Below are positions 11,611 through 22,609 of a stretch of DNA of 64,000 nucleotides, one piece after another. The stretch spans positions 20,128,001 through 20,192,000 of the forward strand of contig NC_135567.1 in assembly GCF_964340395.1 (NCBI RefSeq). The letters run 5' to 3'. The notes under the pieces were generated by a model that was given only the letters and a program-made list of their open reading frames with translations, ran no database searches and was not told the DNA's origin. The DNA comes from Glandiceps talaboti. Taxonomy: Eukaryota; Hemichordata; Enteropneusta; Spengelidae. Position numbers and translations under genes: made by a program. Positions within the stretch are counted from its first letter, which is position 1, and each line of letters starts with the position of its first letter.

Positions 11611-13602
11611 CTGCCTCACACAATATACATCAACTTAAAATACTCAGAAGTTTGATAAGAGAACTTAGACTGTGTAATAAGAATGTAAGTGTCAAATGAC
11701 GTGTGTTACAATATTATCCAATATCTGATAGTCTGTCTACTCACTAGCCAGTTTATTGTACTGTTCATACACCATTAGCTGGTTGTCCCTCCGGTGCACG
11801 TCCAACTCGGCCCATCGCCAACTCGGCCCACTCATTGCCAACTCGGCCCACCAACTCGGCCCATCCTCTGCCAACTCGGCCCACCAACTCGGCCCATCCT
11901 CTGTCAACTCAGCCCACTCTGTTCAATTCGTCCCAGTTGAACTAGTCCAAGTTTCGCCTCAAGTTAAATACGATTGCGATTCCTGTTTCTCCTCTTTGAC
12001 GTTCATGACTTTGCTATAAAAAGTTCAAAGTCCAAAATAGTTGAGGCGATTCATCCCTGTGTACCTTAAAAGTGCAGGAGTGCAGTAGGACTAGGCTGAG
12101 TCTGGATGGACCTTGGCTTGTCTTCTGTATCTGCTTGTTCAGAATATCATTTCTATGATGACAACTTAATGTACGACACAGTGGGCCGAGTTGATATCAC
12201 TGAATGGACCGAGTTGGCAATCATGTGGACCGAGTTGGCAATCCCCTGGGCCGAGTTGGTAATGGGCCGAGTTGGCAATGGGCAGAGTTGGACCTACCCC
12301 GTCCCTCCTAGCCCTCTCATCAAAATCAATATGGTATAACATATGCCAAGTTTGATTTTGTAACTTAATAAATAACGTACAATAACAAACTTTTCAGACA
12401 TTTTTTTTTTAGCTTTTTGCAATTTATTATATTACAAACAGATTTAGTCAATGTTGTTTCACATTGATTTCTCAAGTAAGAAGCCATGATAAAATTGTTT
12501 TATGAATTAAAAATCCAAAGTAAATACCCTATCCTCATCAATATGGCTTCTTTTAGGTAAGGATAGGAAGTCATAATAAAATTGTAGTATAAGGCAAAAA
12601 AAAAAAAAAAATTGTTTCTGGTCAGGACATTTTGTCTAAGGTTTTTAAAAAAAAAATTATTATACACTTTCTCAATAAACTAGTCACTAAATCTACTATT
12701 TATGGCAGTTACTGTTTGTTTTATTGCAAGTGTGTATGTGGGGTAGATGTCATTTGCTTGTTCATGATTCTAGTGACGCACCAAAATTTGGTGTTCTCCT
12801 ATCTAATACCATGTGGTTACTCACAAGAAATCCCAGTTTTTCTAATTTTGACTCACAACTACAAATTAAGCAAATTTGACGTGCCACTGATGCACACAAT
12901 TTCTAGTAACGCACCAAAATTTCTCTTACTATGGGGTGACTCACAAGAAATCCCAGTTTTTCTCATTTTGACTCACAACAACAAATTTTTGCTATCATTA
13001 GGGGGCACCCTGGTAAGGATAAAGGGTGATTAATTTATCATTCATTCTTTTTTTCGTTTGTAGAGACCGGTACGTCAAACTTTGGCGTATAACTACATTA
13101 TAGATCAATATCGTAATCATCAAATAACCAGTGAGAAAATATGTAAAGGTGAAAATGAAATGCAGCACAAAGCACAGACATATTTATCAATGTTACACAA
13201 TGTCAGAAGATATCAGGTGAGTTATACTACACAAATTTCAAGTAGGGGGTTGTTGGTGGCCAAGTGGTTACATATCTTTCTACAAACATTTGTAGACATG
13301 TGCTTGAAAATATGATTTGTTATAAAACTCCTGGGAACATAATATAAAGATAAGTTTGTATGATAATATGTTAATATGATAATATGTTTATAGTGGTGTG
13401 CAGTATTATTGTCTAAAAATATCCTGTCAAGGGGAAGTCCCCCAAAGTTTATGTTTAATCATAGCATACCCCCTAAGTTTGTATTTATTATGTTTTACAG
13501 GAGCTGCATGCAGAATATCGTGGTGAAGGAGAGAGGAGTGTTGAGAGTACGGCTCAGATGATGGGTTTTGAACTGCCAACCAAACCAGACACTTCTATTT
13601 AA
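11607..13602 (+). CDS. FMC1: FMC1 mitochondrial ATP synthase (complex V) assembly factor, complete
   Basis: Three phase-0 coding exons, 11607-11684, 13064-13216 and 13501-13602, give 110 residues, the usual size of the family. The protein starts MAASHNIHQLKILRSLIREL. Exon 2 has AYNYIIDQYRNHQITSEKIC and the Q-x-YLSMLHNVRRYQ segment. Exon 3 has ELHAEYRGEGERSVESTAQM. These line up along the whole of animal FMC1 (human C7orf55), including the hallmark GERSVE block. FMC1 is a small LYR-like matrix protein that works with the Atp12 chaperone in assembling the F1 part of ATP synthase. Donors are GTAAGT and GTGAGT; acceptors are TTTGTAG and TTTACAG. The 5' edge of the start exon exists in three degenerate tandem copies (about 11330-11610). 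Intron 1 holds a foldback-like element and other repeats. Confidence 0.93.
11790..12300. mobile_element. Foldback-like element in FMC1 intron 1
   Basis: The left part is a short tandem repeat of CCAACTCGGCCCA (about seven copies, 11811-11912). The right part (12181-12290) is the same word in reverse complement, TGGGCCGAGTTGG, repeated. The termini GTCCAACTCGGCCCA and TGGGCAGAGTTGGAC are inverted. The roughly 250-bp centre has no coding signal. Inverted ends built of tandem repeats are typical of foldback elements. Confidence 0.65.
12350..12545. mobile_element. Degenerate copy of the AGTGGCCATATGG miniature element
   Basis: Matches part of the element described at 45778-46114: a central ACGTACAATAACAAAC, then AAGCCATGATAAAATTG and CATCAATATGGC near the end. 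Confidence 0.6.
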
Positions 13603-13617
13603 TCTTTCTATGAAATC

Positions 13618-14040
13618 ATAGAAGTTTGATTAGATATTACAGAATTGATTACGAAGATCTCCTGACCACCTTTAAAATATTACATGGTCTTTCACCACCT
13701 TACTTATTGTACACTATCCGTGAGAAGCCTATAATAATCTTTACTCGTCCAAATAAATTCGGAAATTTGTTGAATAATCTAATCTCTGCACACTTCGGTC
13801 ATCGGACAAATATTTACTGTTTGAACCCAATTACAGACGTATTTCCTTTGGTGGCCATGCTTTCTAACGTGCTGCACCGCGTCTTTGGAAGAAATTGCCA
13901 CTAGAGCTTTGACAGACACCCACAGTTAATACCTTCAGGAAGAACCTTAAACATACTTATTTGTGAAAGCTTTCAATATACAGCACCTCTGAACTTTACT
14001 TCGTGGACACATCCACTCTATAAACTTTCTGATTAATTGT
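13618..14040 (+). pseudogene. Degenerate C-terminal fragment of a non-LTR retrotransposon polyprotein
   Basis: The reading frames encode DYEDLLTTFKILHGLSPPYL, then (frameshifted) APRLWKKLP-like and TVNTFRKNLK-like pieces. These follow the order at the end of CR1/Jockey-type reverse transcriptase proteins (YK-LHGLAPPYL; W-LP; FKK-LK). It starts directly after the FMC1 stop codon, probably in the 3' UTR, and is broken by frameshifts. Confidence 0.65.
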
Positions 14041-14735
14041 TAGTTGAAGTAAATCCTTGTTTTGTTATGCTGGTGAAGAACACCCAAACCCAATCTGTTA
14101 AAATCAACGAAAAAAATCTGGGGTCACTGTACAAAATTTTGAAATACAAGTCTATTATCATGGCATGTTATGGCCATGTGAGGGCGTGCTTCATCTCTGA
14201 CTTCAAGGTATGAAATAGAAGTTTGAAATGGATTTTAAAATCCTTGATAATTACAGACGGGGTAGTGATAGGTTTTACACATCTATACAATGGTTTTGTC
14301 TAAACTAGTGTACTACAATAGAAGTGGAGCGAACCATTGGATTAAAATAGGGTTGGTAGCATCAATGCCAATTTTTGACATTTGAAAATAAGAACATCTA
14401 TAGATTAAATACTGCACACCCCTGTATATGTAATAGTATGACTCATTATGCATAGTAAATAGTAGGAACAAATCAATATTTTGAAATAATAGGGATGTTG
14501 TTGTCTTTTGAGATTTGAGATTTCCAGATGAAAAATTTGATTTGCAATTTCTACAAATTTTGTGTTTCTGTGAAAGAAGACAAAAGGAAATAGTTTCCAT
14601 GGAAACTATTTTACTTTTTCTGTTGTGTTTACAAATAAAGCTAAACGCAAATCCCTCAGACTGTACAATGTTACAGAATTGATTCTCCAGTTCTACACGA
14701 TGTCACAACACCAACTTACCTGTTATCTACCTACC
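14041..14735. other. No gene seen; FMC1 downstream region
   Basis: AT-rich sequence with AATAAA-like words (for example ACAAATAAAGC near 14630) that could end FMC1 transcripts. No coding signal. Confidence 0.4.
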
Positions 14736-14950
14736 TACCTACACATCCACCCACCTACCTACCTGCATGCATGCATGTGTGTGTGTGTGTGTGCGTGCAT
14801 GTGTGCGTGCATGTGTGCATGCATGTATATGTATGTATGTATGGATGTATGTATGTATGTGTGTGTGTGTATCTATGTATGTATGTACATGTATGTGTAT
14901 CTATGTATGTGTGTGTATGTACATGTATGTATGTATGTATGTGTATCTGC
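14730..14950. repeat. Compound microsatellite (CTAC, TG, ATGT)
   Basis: Runs of CTAC, then TG, then ATGT. Open frames on both strands here are low-complexity artefacts. Confidence 0.95.
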
Positions 14951-15139
14951 TTTTCTGCTTGTCTGCCTATCCATCTGTCTGTCACTCTATCTTTATTTAC
15001 CTTGCACATGCTATCAGAGATTATTGCACAAGTATAACTTTACGTTCCTTCAAAGTCAATGTAAAACTAAATGTCTTTGCTATTAAAATATTAAGTATAA
15101 GTCTACATAATTCATGAAAATATGAATAAAAAATGCTTT

Positions 15140-15330
15140 TAAGGTATAAAACAATTTTATCATGGTTTCCTACTTGAAATATCAATGTGAAACGACATAG
15201 ACCAAGTCTGTCTTTGTAACTCAATAAATTGCAAAACACAGATAAATGTGTAAAATGTTTGTTGAACATACTGTTTACACATTTTTTAGGTTTTGCAATG
15301 TATTGAGTTACAAACAAGGACTTGGCATAT
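15140..15330. mobile_element. Copy of the AGTGGCCATATGG-family palindromic element (internal part)
   Basis: Inverted halves around 15240: TTTGTAACTCAATAAATTGC faces GCAATGTATTGAGTTACAAA. It is related to the copies at 12.35, 31.36 and 45.78 kb. Confidence 0.65.
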
Positions 15331-15735
15331 TGGGTTGCTATGGAGTCTTAATAGGTTATTAGGTAGTCTTATTGGGTTGCTATGGAGTCTTAATGGGTTA
15401 TTAGGTAGTCTTTTGGGGTTGCTATGGAGTCTTAATGGGTTGCTATGGAGTCTTAATGGGTTATTAGGTAGTCTTATTGGGTTGCTATGGAGTCTTAATG
15501 GGTTATTAGGTAGTCTTTTGGGGCTGCTATGGAGTCTTAATGGGTTGTTAGGTAGTCTTATTGGGTTGCTATGGAGTCTTAACGGGTTATTAGGTAGTCT
15601 TATTGGGTTGCTATGGGGTCTTAATAGGTTATTAGGTAGTCTTATTGGGTGGCTATGGAGTCTTAATGGGTTGTTAGGTAGCCTCATGGATTGCTATGGA
15701 GGCTTGTTTGAGTTGCTAGGGAGTCTTATCTGATT
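15330..15735. repeat. 42-bp minisatellite
   Basis: Unit contains GTTGCTATGGAGTCTTAATG followed by GGTTATTAGGTAGTCTTATT; about nine copies. The period is a multiple of three, so both strands stay open without being coding. Confidence 0.9.
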
Positions 15736-15993
15736 GCTACGGAGTTTAATCCTAACCAGTTCATAAGATTAGAAATGCAGCGTGTTTTCACATTGTACCA
15801 ATCATAGTGATGTGACCATCAAATTTTAGACCAAAATACATTTAGGAGGCAACATTTTGGGGTAATTAATAACAGTTACTGTTCAGTGGAGACCATCATT
15901 GCCAGTGGACCACATTTTAAACCTAGCAAAATCAAAGAAAATCCAAACCCATACCTTCTCAGCGCAGTAGTGCGACATGTCGACAACATTCTC

Positions 15994-16110
15994 CATACGC
16001 AGCGCCTCCATGTGGTCATTTCCGCGATTTCTTCCTCCAATAGTGTATAATGTAGTACGTGGGGGAGGAAGAAATTACCCATTTTTGACCGCACGGAGGC
16101 GCTGTATATG
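15994..16110. repeat. Imperfect hairpin 105 bp upstream of the CCCH-protein ATG
   Basis: CAGCGCCTCC and GATTTCTTCCTCC on the left face GGAGGAAGAAATT and GGAGGCGCTG on the right. Arms are about 45 nt with a loop of about 25 nt. It sits in the likely promoter or leader. Confidence 0.75.
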
Positions 16111-16214
16111 TGCGTGAGGAAAGCCTGGAGGAAAGCCAGTTTGGCGAAGATGTTCACTTCCTAGTTCATATAGTGGTCTGAGATATTAGATATTGTTACA
16201 GAAACAGAAAAAAA

Positions 16215-16730
16215 ATGTCCAGCAATTATGATACAGCCAGGTCTGATGCAGACGATACTTCAGAACTCACCGAAGGTATAGCTGCAGAACGACCTGAAGT
16301 TGTAACTGATGAGAAAAACGGCACCGGACCGATGCCCTCGGCTGCAGACGACGACAGCAACGGAGAGAGTAAATGTTGTTGGTATGCATTGGGCAAATGT
16401 ATGCAAGCAGATCAGTGTGATCCTGAACACCACCATCCACACACTGTTTTCCCTGAGTCGTCACAATGGGAAAGACATCACATGGAACGACTTCGATTTG
16501 ACTGTCTGTCATTCAATATGGAACTTAGTCCCTTGAAGCCGATGATAACGGCAATTCGTGACTGGATAGTTTCACTCCGTAGAAATGTGAATGAAATATT
16601 CGGTGAAAACCAAGAAACAATTCTAGAAGAGTCGCCAGGCTTATTAACGGCAATGATCTGTACACACGAACACATACCATCAGAACTGATATCACTTGTG
16701 GTAAACAGTAAGTATGTCGGCATGTTTGTC

Positions 16731-16817
<87 letters not shown>

Positions 16818-16835
16818 CCATTCAATCAATCAACC

Positions 16836-16885
<50 letters not shown>

Positions 16886-19800
16886 GCAAGCAACAAGTCA
16901 GTCAGTCAGTCAGTCAGTCAGTCAGTCAACCACTGAATCAGTATGTCTCATTGTCTGTCCATGGATGTGTATATACATGGTTTTGTCTAGTCTAGAGTTC
17001 TAAACTGGTACAGTATTACATATTAATTACTTCGATTACTAATACCATAATAATGGTGAAGTAATAAAGTTTTTAATCCGTATTACTGTACCAGTTTAGA
17101 ACTTTAGACTATGGTTCGTTTGTCAGTCAACAGGCCTGTATATACACATACACATGTTTATAGATAGTTAACTATGAGTTTCAAATATTTCATTTAATCA
17201 TGCATATTTTGTTTGTTTGTTTGTTTGTTTGTTTGTTTGTTTGTTAGTTTATTTATTTATTTGTTTGTTTGTTTGTTTGTTGATTCACTTACCCATATAT
17301 TGTTTGTTTGTTTGTTTGTTTGTTGATTCACTTACCCATATATTGTTTGTTTGTTTGTTTGTTTGTTGATTCGTTTGCCCATACATTGTTTGTTTGTTTG
17401 TTTGTTTGTTTGTTTGTTTGTTTGTAACATGATTCCTGGGCTAACTGTGCTCTGGTTAACTGTACCCCTCCTTTACTCCACAACTATGGAGGTCTACTAG
17501 AAGAACTCACAGTCAAAGTCAGCCTGTCAGTAATAGTATTCTTCTGTTATCCCACCACTGTCACCTGTCAAACAAATGTAACTGTCTGTTTTATCCGTGT
17601 AGGTCAAGTGCAAGTACATGGTGATGGATTCCTTCATTTGTTATCAGCATTCACCAGTCAATACAACATACAACGTAACGATGTCAGAATTCTCAGACAT
17701 GGCGCCAAAAATGTAAGATAGATTCAAATGTTACATTTATAAAATACAGTGGATTGTTGCTAAGTTTTGACTTGAACTGCACCCCTATCAAATCAGTAAC
17801 AATGCCAGAATTCTCAGACACGACGCTCTAAATGTAAAGTTAAATGTATGATTACATTGCATTCTTGCTAAGGTAATGTTGGGCATAGACACAGGCACTG
17901 TTTCCCAAGATATGTATCAGAATATTTCTATCAGAATACAATAAAACGTCGATAATATTGATAGTATTGACTTGTTTTAACCAGTTGTATATGAAAGGGG
18001 TAAAAGAACACTTATTTCTGTGATCACACAAATCCACTCACCACGAGATATAGACAAGGTTTGCAATAGAACACAATTACTGTACGGCAACATTAAGTTT
18101 CAACCAGGCCTTTGTACACAGCAAACATTTTAAAAATTTTACCTCTGTCACTTCCTAGTTCCCAAATTTAATAAACTTCCAGTAAATCGCGTCGTTGTTA
18201 CAATCGGACCATGCCTACCAAAGATGTCAACCAATTTCTGACACCATGTAGGAAAATTGGAGCAAAGAATTGATTTAAATTTAAATTTAAATTTATTTCA
18301 CAAGAAAATGAAAACAAAATATACATTCTTTGAAAGTAATACATCTGGTGGGGGCCATGGAAATAGTTGCCATGGAAACTAATCAAAGTCCATGAAAATT
18401 AAGGCTAATTTGAAGTACGAGATATAACAACACAAAATACATCTCCTGTGAATAGCGATGGAGATTATGTCAGTGGAAAATTTCACAAATATACCGAAAC
18501 TCTCTCGGTGTAGCAAATGAAAAGAAGTGGAAATAAATAACAAGCAAACATACAGAAATGAAATGATAGAGGTATTAAAGTCAAAGGGTTGGGAAGATGT
18601 AGTCATCCCCTCAAAATATACTATTTTAGTTTAACATTTGATGCTGAGTTACTGTTGATAGATCATTTAGCCAACTCCTTTGGAACTTGCAAACCTGCCA
18701 TGTTGAATGTTGCATCATGGGAAATGTGATAATAAATACTAATCAATTAGTATTGTAAACAATAATGATACATTGTTCATAACCACAGATAATCAATTCA
18801 TAGTTACCCTGACTATTGTGGGAGGTTTATTTTATCAGTAGCTCCAGATTAGGTATTACGATAACCACAGATAATCCCATAGTCCTTTGCATCTGAGCAT
18901 GCTCAGTCTGGATTGCAAGTTCCCTATTGGATGATTTTTCTGTCAATTTCCAGACAAAAGTCTGGTGGGCTTTTCAATCATTTTCAAGTTTTTTTGTCAC
19001 AAGTCAGTCAGATATAAAATCAACACTTCCTCCCACATGTACACGTCTTACTTGAAATTATAGGTGTGCACAGGTCAGTCAGACATGAAGTCAACACTTC
19101 CTCACAGACGTACACTTCTTACTTGGATTGAGATGGCTAAGAAATATCAAAGTGGTCAAATTAAAAATTGCATTCTGGTTGATTTCATGGTTGATATGAT
19201 AAACTCTGCTGCCATGGAAACAGACTGCCTAGTGAGCGTCAAGTATGTACTTTATGTTGTTTTTTAATGTAAAATGTTTAAACAGAACACCACAATAATA
19301 ACAATAATGTTTATTGATACACAAGCAAACAACCAAGTTATTTTCTTCATGTTTCTTCGTGTTTTTTTATGCAATAACCGTGTATCCTGACAACACCACA
19401 TCGGCAATTAAACATCAGTGTTCTCAGTCAACCATCGTCGCAAACCACGGCCTGTTTTACGGCAACGTTCTTAACGAGCCTCCCACCATTTCGAAATGTA
19501 GTGGTAGAAATAATAACTCTGGTTTGCGAGAATGCAGTCAACAGGTTCATGTTGAAACTTGAAATAATGTTGGTTGTACAATGATAGACAAGTTAATTTT
19601 TTCATGTCTATGTTTCGGCAACATGACTTTTGCCTTCCTTTGGACAAAATGACAGTGGTTGTTATTCACCACTAGAGGGTAGTGTGGTGACTAAAATTGT
19701 CCTTGACATGACTGAACCAAACCCACTCACCCCTCACCCCCACCCACCCCCATTTGTTAATCAGTTTGTCCTTAGATGAAAATAAGTGATCAAACAGTAT

Positions 19801-22609
19801 TGTTTTTACAGAAGTTTACTGTTTCAGATAAGCATATGTAATAATAGCAGAACCCCATGCCATGTGAGTTCCAGTGTGGGTAATCGGGGATATATGCACT
19901 CATGCTTGTAGTGTTTTCTGTTGCACTATCACTTGCTACGCTCTTTAAAATACTGCAGCAAACAACACTGCAAGCACACAGGTAAATACCCAGAATACAC
20001 CATACTTGCACTCATGCATGCAGTGTTTTCTGCTGCACTATCACTCACTACGCTCTTTAAAGTACTGCTGCAGAGAACACTGCAAGCACACATGTAAATA
20101 CCCAGAATACACCACACTTGTACACTCATGTCATGCAACATGAGTTCCAGTGTGGGTACTCAGGGATATTTGCACTCATACTTGCTGTGTTTTGTGCTGC
20201 ATTATCACTCACTCACTATGCTCTTTAAAGTACTGCTGCAAACAACACTGCAAGCACACATGTAAATACCCAGAATACACCACACTTGCACTTCTGCTTG
20301 CAGTGTTTTCTGCTGCACTATCGCTCACTACGCTCTTTAAAGTACTGCTGCAAACAACACTGCAAGCACCCATGCAAATACCCAGAGTACACCACACTCA
20401 CACATCGTTAGACTGTAAGATACGTCGTGACGTTTCGCCCTCACCGGCCTCCTCTCAGGGGTTGGTCGATGTTTGAGGGCGCACCGTCATGGCGTACCTT
20501 ACAGACTAGCACGTTAGGGGTTGGCCGATGTTTGAGGGCGCACTGTCACGGCGTACCTTACAGACTAGCGCGTTAGGGGTTGGCCGATGTTTGAGGGCGC
20601 ACCGTCACGGCGTACCTTACAGACTAACACATCGTGTGTTCTGTCATAATATTGATAAGATGTTTTTATTTCAGAGTTGGAGAGTCAACAAGCCGTAAAT
20701 TTACTGTTTGTGGAAATGACATCACTTCTAAAAGTAACATTGAAGTATTTGGTATCAATGAAGAATGTATTCTACAAGTTGTCATGGAAACAGAAGTAGG
20801 TAGAGAGTTTTGTAAGACTTTTATGTCCGCACAAAGAAAAATATCGAAAAATAATATTGTTTTATGAAAAACTGGGACAAAATAAAATGGTGATTTTTAA
20901 TATTTTGACTGAGAGTTGTTTAATTTACACTGGAGGGTAAAGACACTAAGGACTCAAGACTGTGAATAGGCGTCTTGACATTTTGTAATTTATCAGTTGA
21001 ACTTTGACCCTGGTAAACAACGATACGTACGTCTGGGGGCGCTCGACGTACCTACTATTTGCAAAGTTCATGCACGGCTGTAGACTGTCTAAAGTTGTCT
21101 TGATTTTTTTTATAATTTACCTTTATACTATTATCACTGAAATTAATAGAATTAAACATAGCATGGTGTGTGGTGGACATTCCATGAAGTCATGACGACT
21201 GTTCTAACCCACTGGACTTTCATTTCTATGAATATTCATGATCACCATTGTGTATGGAATGTCTAACTCAGATGCCTGGTTAACCACTGGGGGGCATTTG
21301 AGGAGATAGTACAGATGCTAGATTATATTTTATGTGTTTGAATCCTCAGTGAGTAGTGTGTGTTCTGTATGTACACTACATGCTGACTATTAGATTGTAT
21401 GTTATAGGTTATGTATTTGCACACAATTAGTTTTTAAATAAAACATATATCAGAAGGTTTTTTAGGAATACGACAAAATATAATCTGCGTCTGAACATAG
21501 ACTATAAGAACTCATGAACATTCCATGTGTAACTTAAATACATTATTTATTCTGATTCCCATTAGTCAAATTGAAACACACAACAATGTTAATGGCAGTT
21601 TGAATTACCCACAATGCTCTTTATATAGAGCATTGTGGGTACTCTATGCAAATTGGGGAAATTACCCACAATGCTCTTTATATAGAGCATTGTGGGTACT
21701 CTATGCAAATTGGGGAAATTACCCACAATGCTCTTTATATAGAGCATTGTGGGTACTCTATGCAAATTGGGGAAATTACCCACAATGCTCTTTATATAGA
21801 GCATTGTGGGTACTCTATGCAAATTGGGGAAATTACCCACAATGCTCTTTATATAAAGCATTGTGGGTACTCTATGCAAATTGGGGAAATTACCCACAAT
21901 GCTCTTTATATAGAGCATTGTGGGTACTCTATGCAAATTGGGGAAATTACCCACAATGCTCTTTATATAGAGCATTGTGGGTACTCTATGCAAATTGGGG
22001 AAATTACCCACAATGCTCTTTATATAGAGCATTGTGGGTACTCTATGCAAATTGGGGAAATTCATCCTGCCATACAAAGCAATCCCATCATCTATAGATG
22101 ATTTTTATGGACTTCACAAACAAACAGACAAATCCACAATAGTACATGTAGTATGAGAAACAAAGTTAACCACCAAGAACCACACAATTTCAACTTATGC
22201 CAATTAAAAAGTCATTACATATTTTCTTTGACAGAATGAAGCCCTCAACGTAGCAGGAATATCGCAGTCATTACCACAGCTGGCAAGTCAGGCATTAGCA
22301 GCAGCTGAACTCAGTTCATTCGGTAACCATGACTACAAAACTGTGTACCAGTTGTTAATTCAGTCGGTTCATTGTTGTCATGGCAACACTAATAGACTGT
22401 ATATATATCTGGTCAGGTGCCATATATCATGTGACACACTCACAACTATGTCCATGTGCCCAATTCCGAACCCTCTCAAGAGATCTGTCATTTTGTATGA
22501 GAAAGTTGCATGTGAGAGTATATATAGCAAGAATACAGTAGAATTTCTATATTTCGCTGTCAAATCTATCCTACTGATGTTTCAAAAGAGCTGTAATGGT
22601 GACATCTGA
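16215..22609 (+). CDS. Unrecognised protein with a single CCCH zinc finger (five-exon model)
   Basis: The model joins 16215-16707, 17603-17712, 19064-19242, 20675-20795 and 22235-22609 with GT-AG junctions and stays open for 425 residues. Residues C54, C62, C68 and H72 form C-x7-C-x5-C-x3-H, a CCCH-type zinc finger of the kind that often binds RNA, inside CCWYALGKCMQADQCDPEHH. The first 50 residues are acidic and look disordered. The rest (for example FDCLSFNMELSPLKPMI and RRTLLTWIEMAKKY) looks folded and largely helical. I cannot name the family; a TOPAZ1-type germ-cell CCCH protein was considered without real support. Exons 1-3 are solid. Exon 4 could use another frame if exon 3 ends at 19231, and exon 5 may be shorter or unspliced. 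The 3' edge of exon 2 and the 5' edge of exon 3 each have a degenerate tandem copy in the neighbouring intron. The ATG follows a run of A. Confidence 0.6.
16731..16925. repeat. AATC and AGTC tetranucleotide runs in intron 1 of the CCCH gene
   Basis: Long (AATC)n followed by (AGTC)n, beginning about 25 bases after the exon 1 donor. Confidence 0.97.
16991..17107. repeat. Inverted repeat in intron 1 of the CCCH gene
   Basis: Arms GTTCTAAACTGGTACAGTA and TACTGTACCAGTTTAGAAC enclose about 80 AT-rich bases that are themselves partly self-complementary. A miniature inverted-repeat element is likely. Confidence 0.75.
17212..17425. repeat. TTTG tetranucleotide array with three interspersed spacers
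   Basis: Four (TTTG)n blocks separated by a repeated spacer with GATTCACTTACCCATATATT. Confidence 0.95.
17670..17850. repeat. Degenerate duplicate of exon 2 3' edge and donor of the CCCH gene
   Basis: Exon 2 end GTCAGAATTCTCAGACATGG recurs about 117 bp downstream as GCCAGAATTCTCAGACACGA, again followed by AAATGTAA. Confidence 0.8.
18679..18936. mobile_element. Miniature element with GGAACTTGCAA terminal inverted repeats, copy 1
   Basis: Ends GGAACTTGCAAACC and GGATTGCAAGTTCCC. The interior has ATAACCACAGATAATC and GAGCATGCTCAGTC. Other copies are at 25728 and 54246. Confidence 0.8.
18990..19130. repeat. Duplicate of the 5' edge of CCCH-gene exon 3 placed upstream of the acceptor
   Basis: GTCAGTCAGATATAAAATCA to GTCTTACTTG (about 19000-19055) repeats, with about 85% identity by eye, the exon's GTCAGTCAGACATGAAGTCA to CTTCTTACTTGG (19074-19130). 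The upstream copy is non-functional because it carries a stop in frame. Confidence 0.85.
19860..20402. repeat. Local array of a palindromic dispersed element (about four copies)
   Basis: Units of about 120-150 bp, each a foldback: GCTTGCAGTGTTTTCTGCTG faces GCAAACAACACTGCAAGC around CTACGCTCTTTAAAGTACTG. Two copies of the end AGTTCCAGTGTGGGTA are seen (19868 and 20143). A related single copy is at about 400-640. Confidence 0.75.
20403..20628. repeat. Second copy of the TACGTCGTGACG inverted-repeat element, amplified at 59 bp
   Basis: The left end TACGTCGTGACGTTTCGCCC is inverted against GGGCGCACCGTCATGGCGTA. The right part is repeated three times at a 59-bp period, unlike the 50-bp period of the relative at 7252. 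It lies just before exon 4 of the CCCH gene. Confidence 0.8.
20870..21600. other. Intron 4 of the CCCH gene, unique sequence
   Basis: No exon recognised. A CCACTGGGGGGCA motif at 21284 resembles a CTCF core. Confidence 0.4.
21603..22061. repeat. 57-bp array with a perfect palindrome in every unit (eight copies)
   Basis: Each unit has ACCCACAATGCTCT, then TTATAT, then AGAGCATTGTGGGT, a 14-bp perfect inverted repeat, followed by ACTCTATGCAAATTGGGGAA. Units are almost identical. The 19-codon period gives long spurious open frames on both strands. Confidence 0.97.

Noticed and set aside
14625-15086. Cys/Val/Met-rich 153-codon frame
   Set aside because: A translation of TG/ATGT microsatellite, open in all three frames.
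16714-17003. In-frame SINQSINQ extension of the CCCH protein
   Set aside because: The exon ends at the GTAAGT donor (16708). The extension is (AATC)n microsatellite, and the next exon at 17603 joins in phase.
21525-22101. Long open frames of 19-residue repeats on both strands
   Set aside because: The 57-bp DNA period is divisible by three and the unit lacks stops in several frames. Nearly identical units and openness on both strands show a satellite artefact, not a repeat protein.
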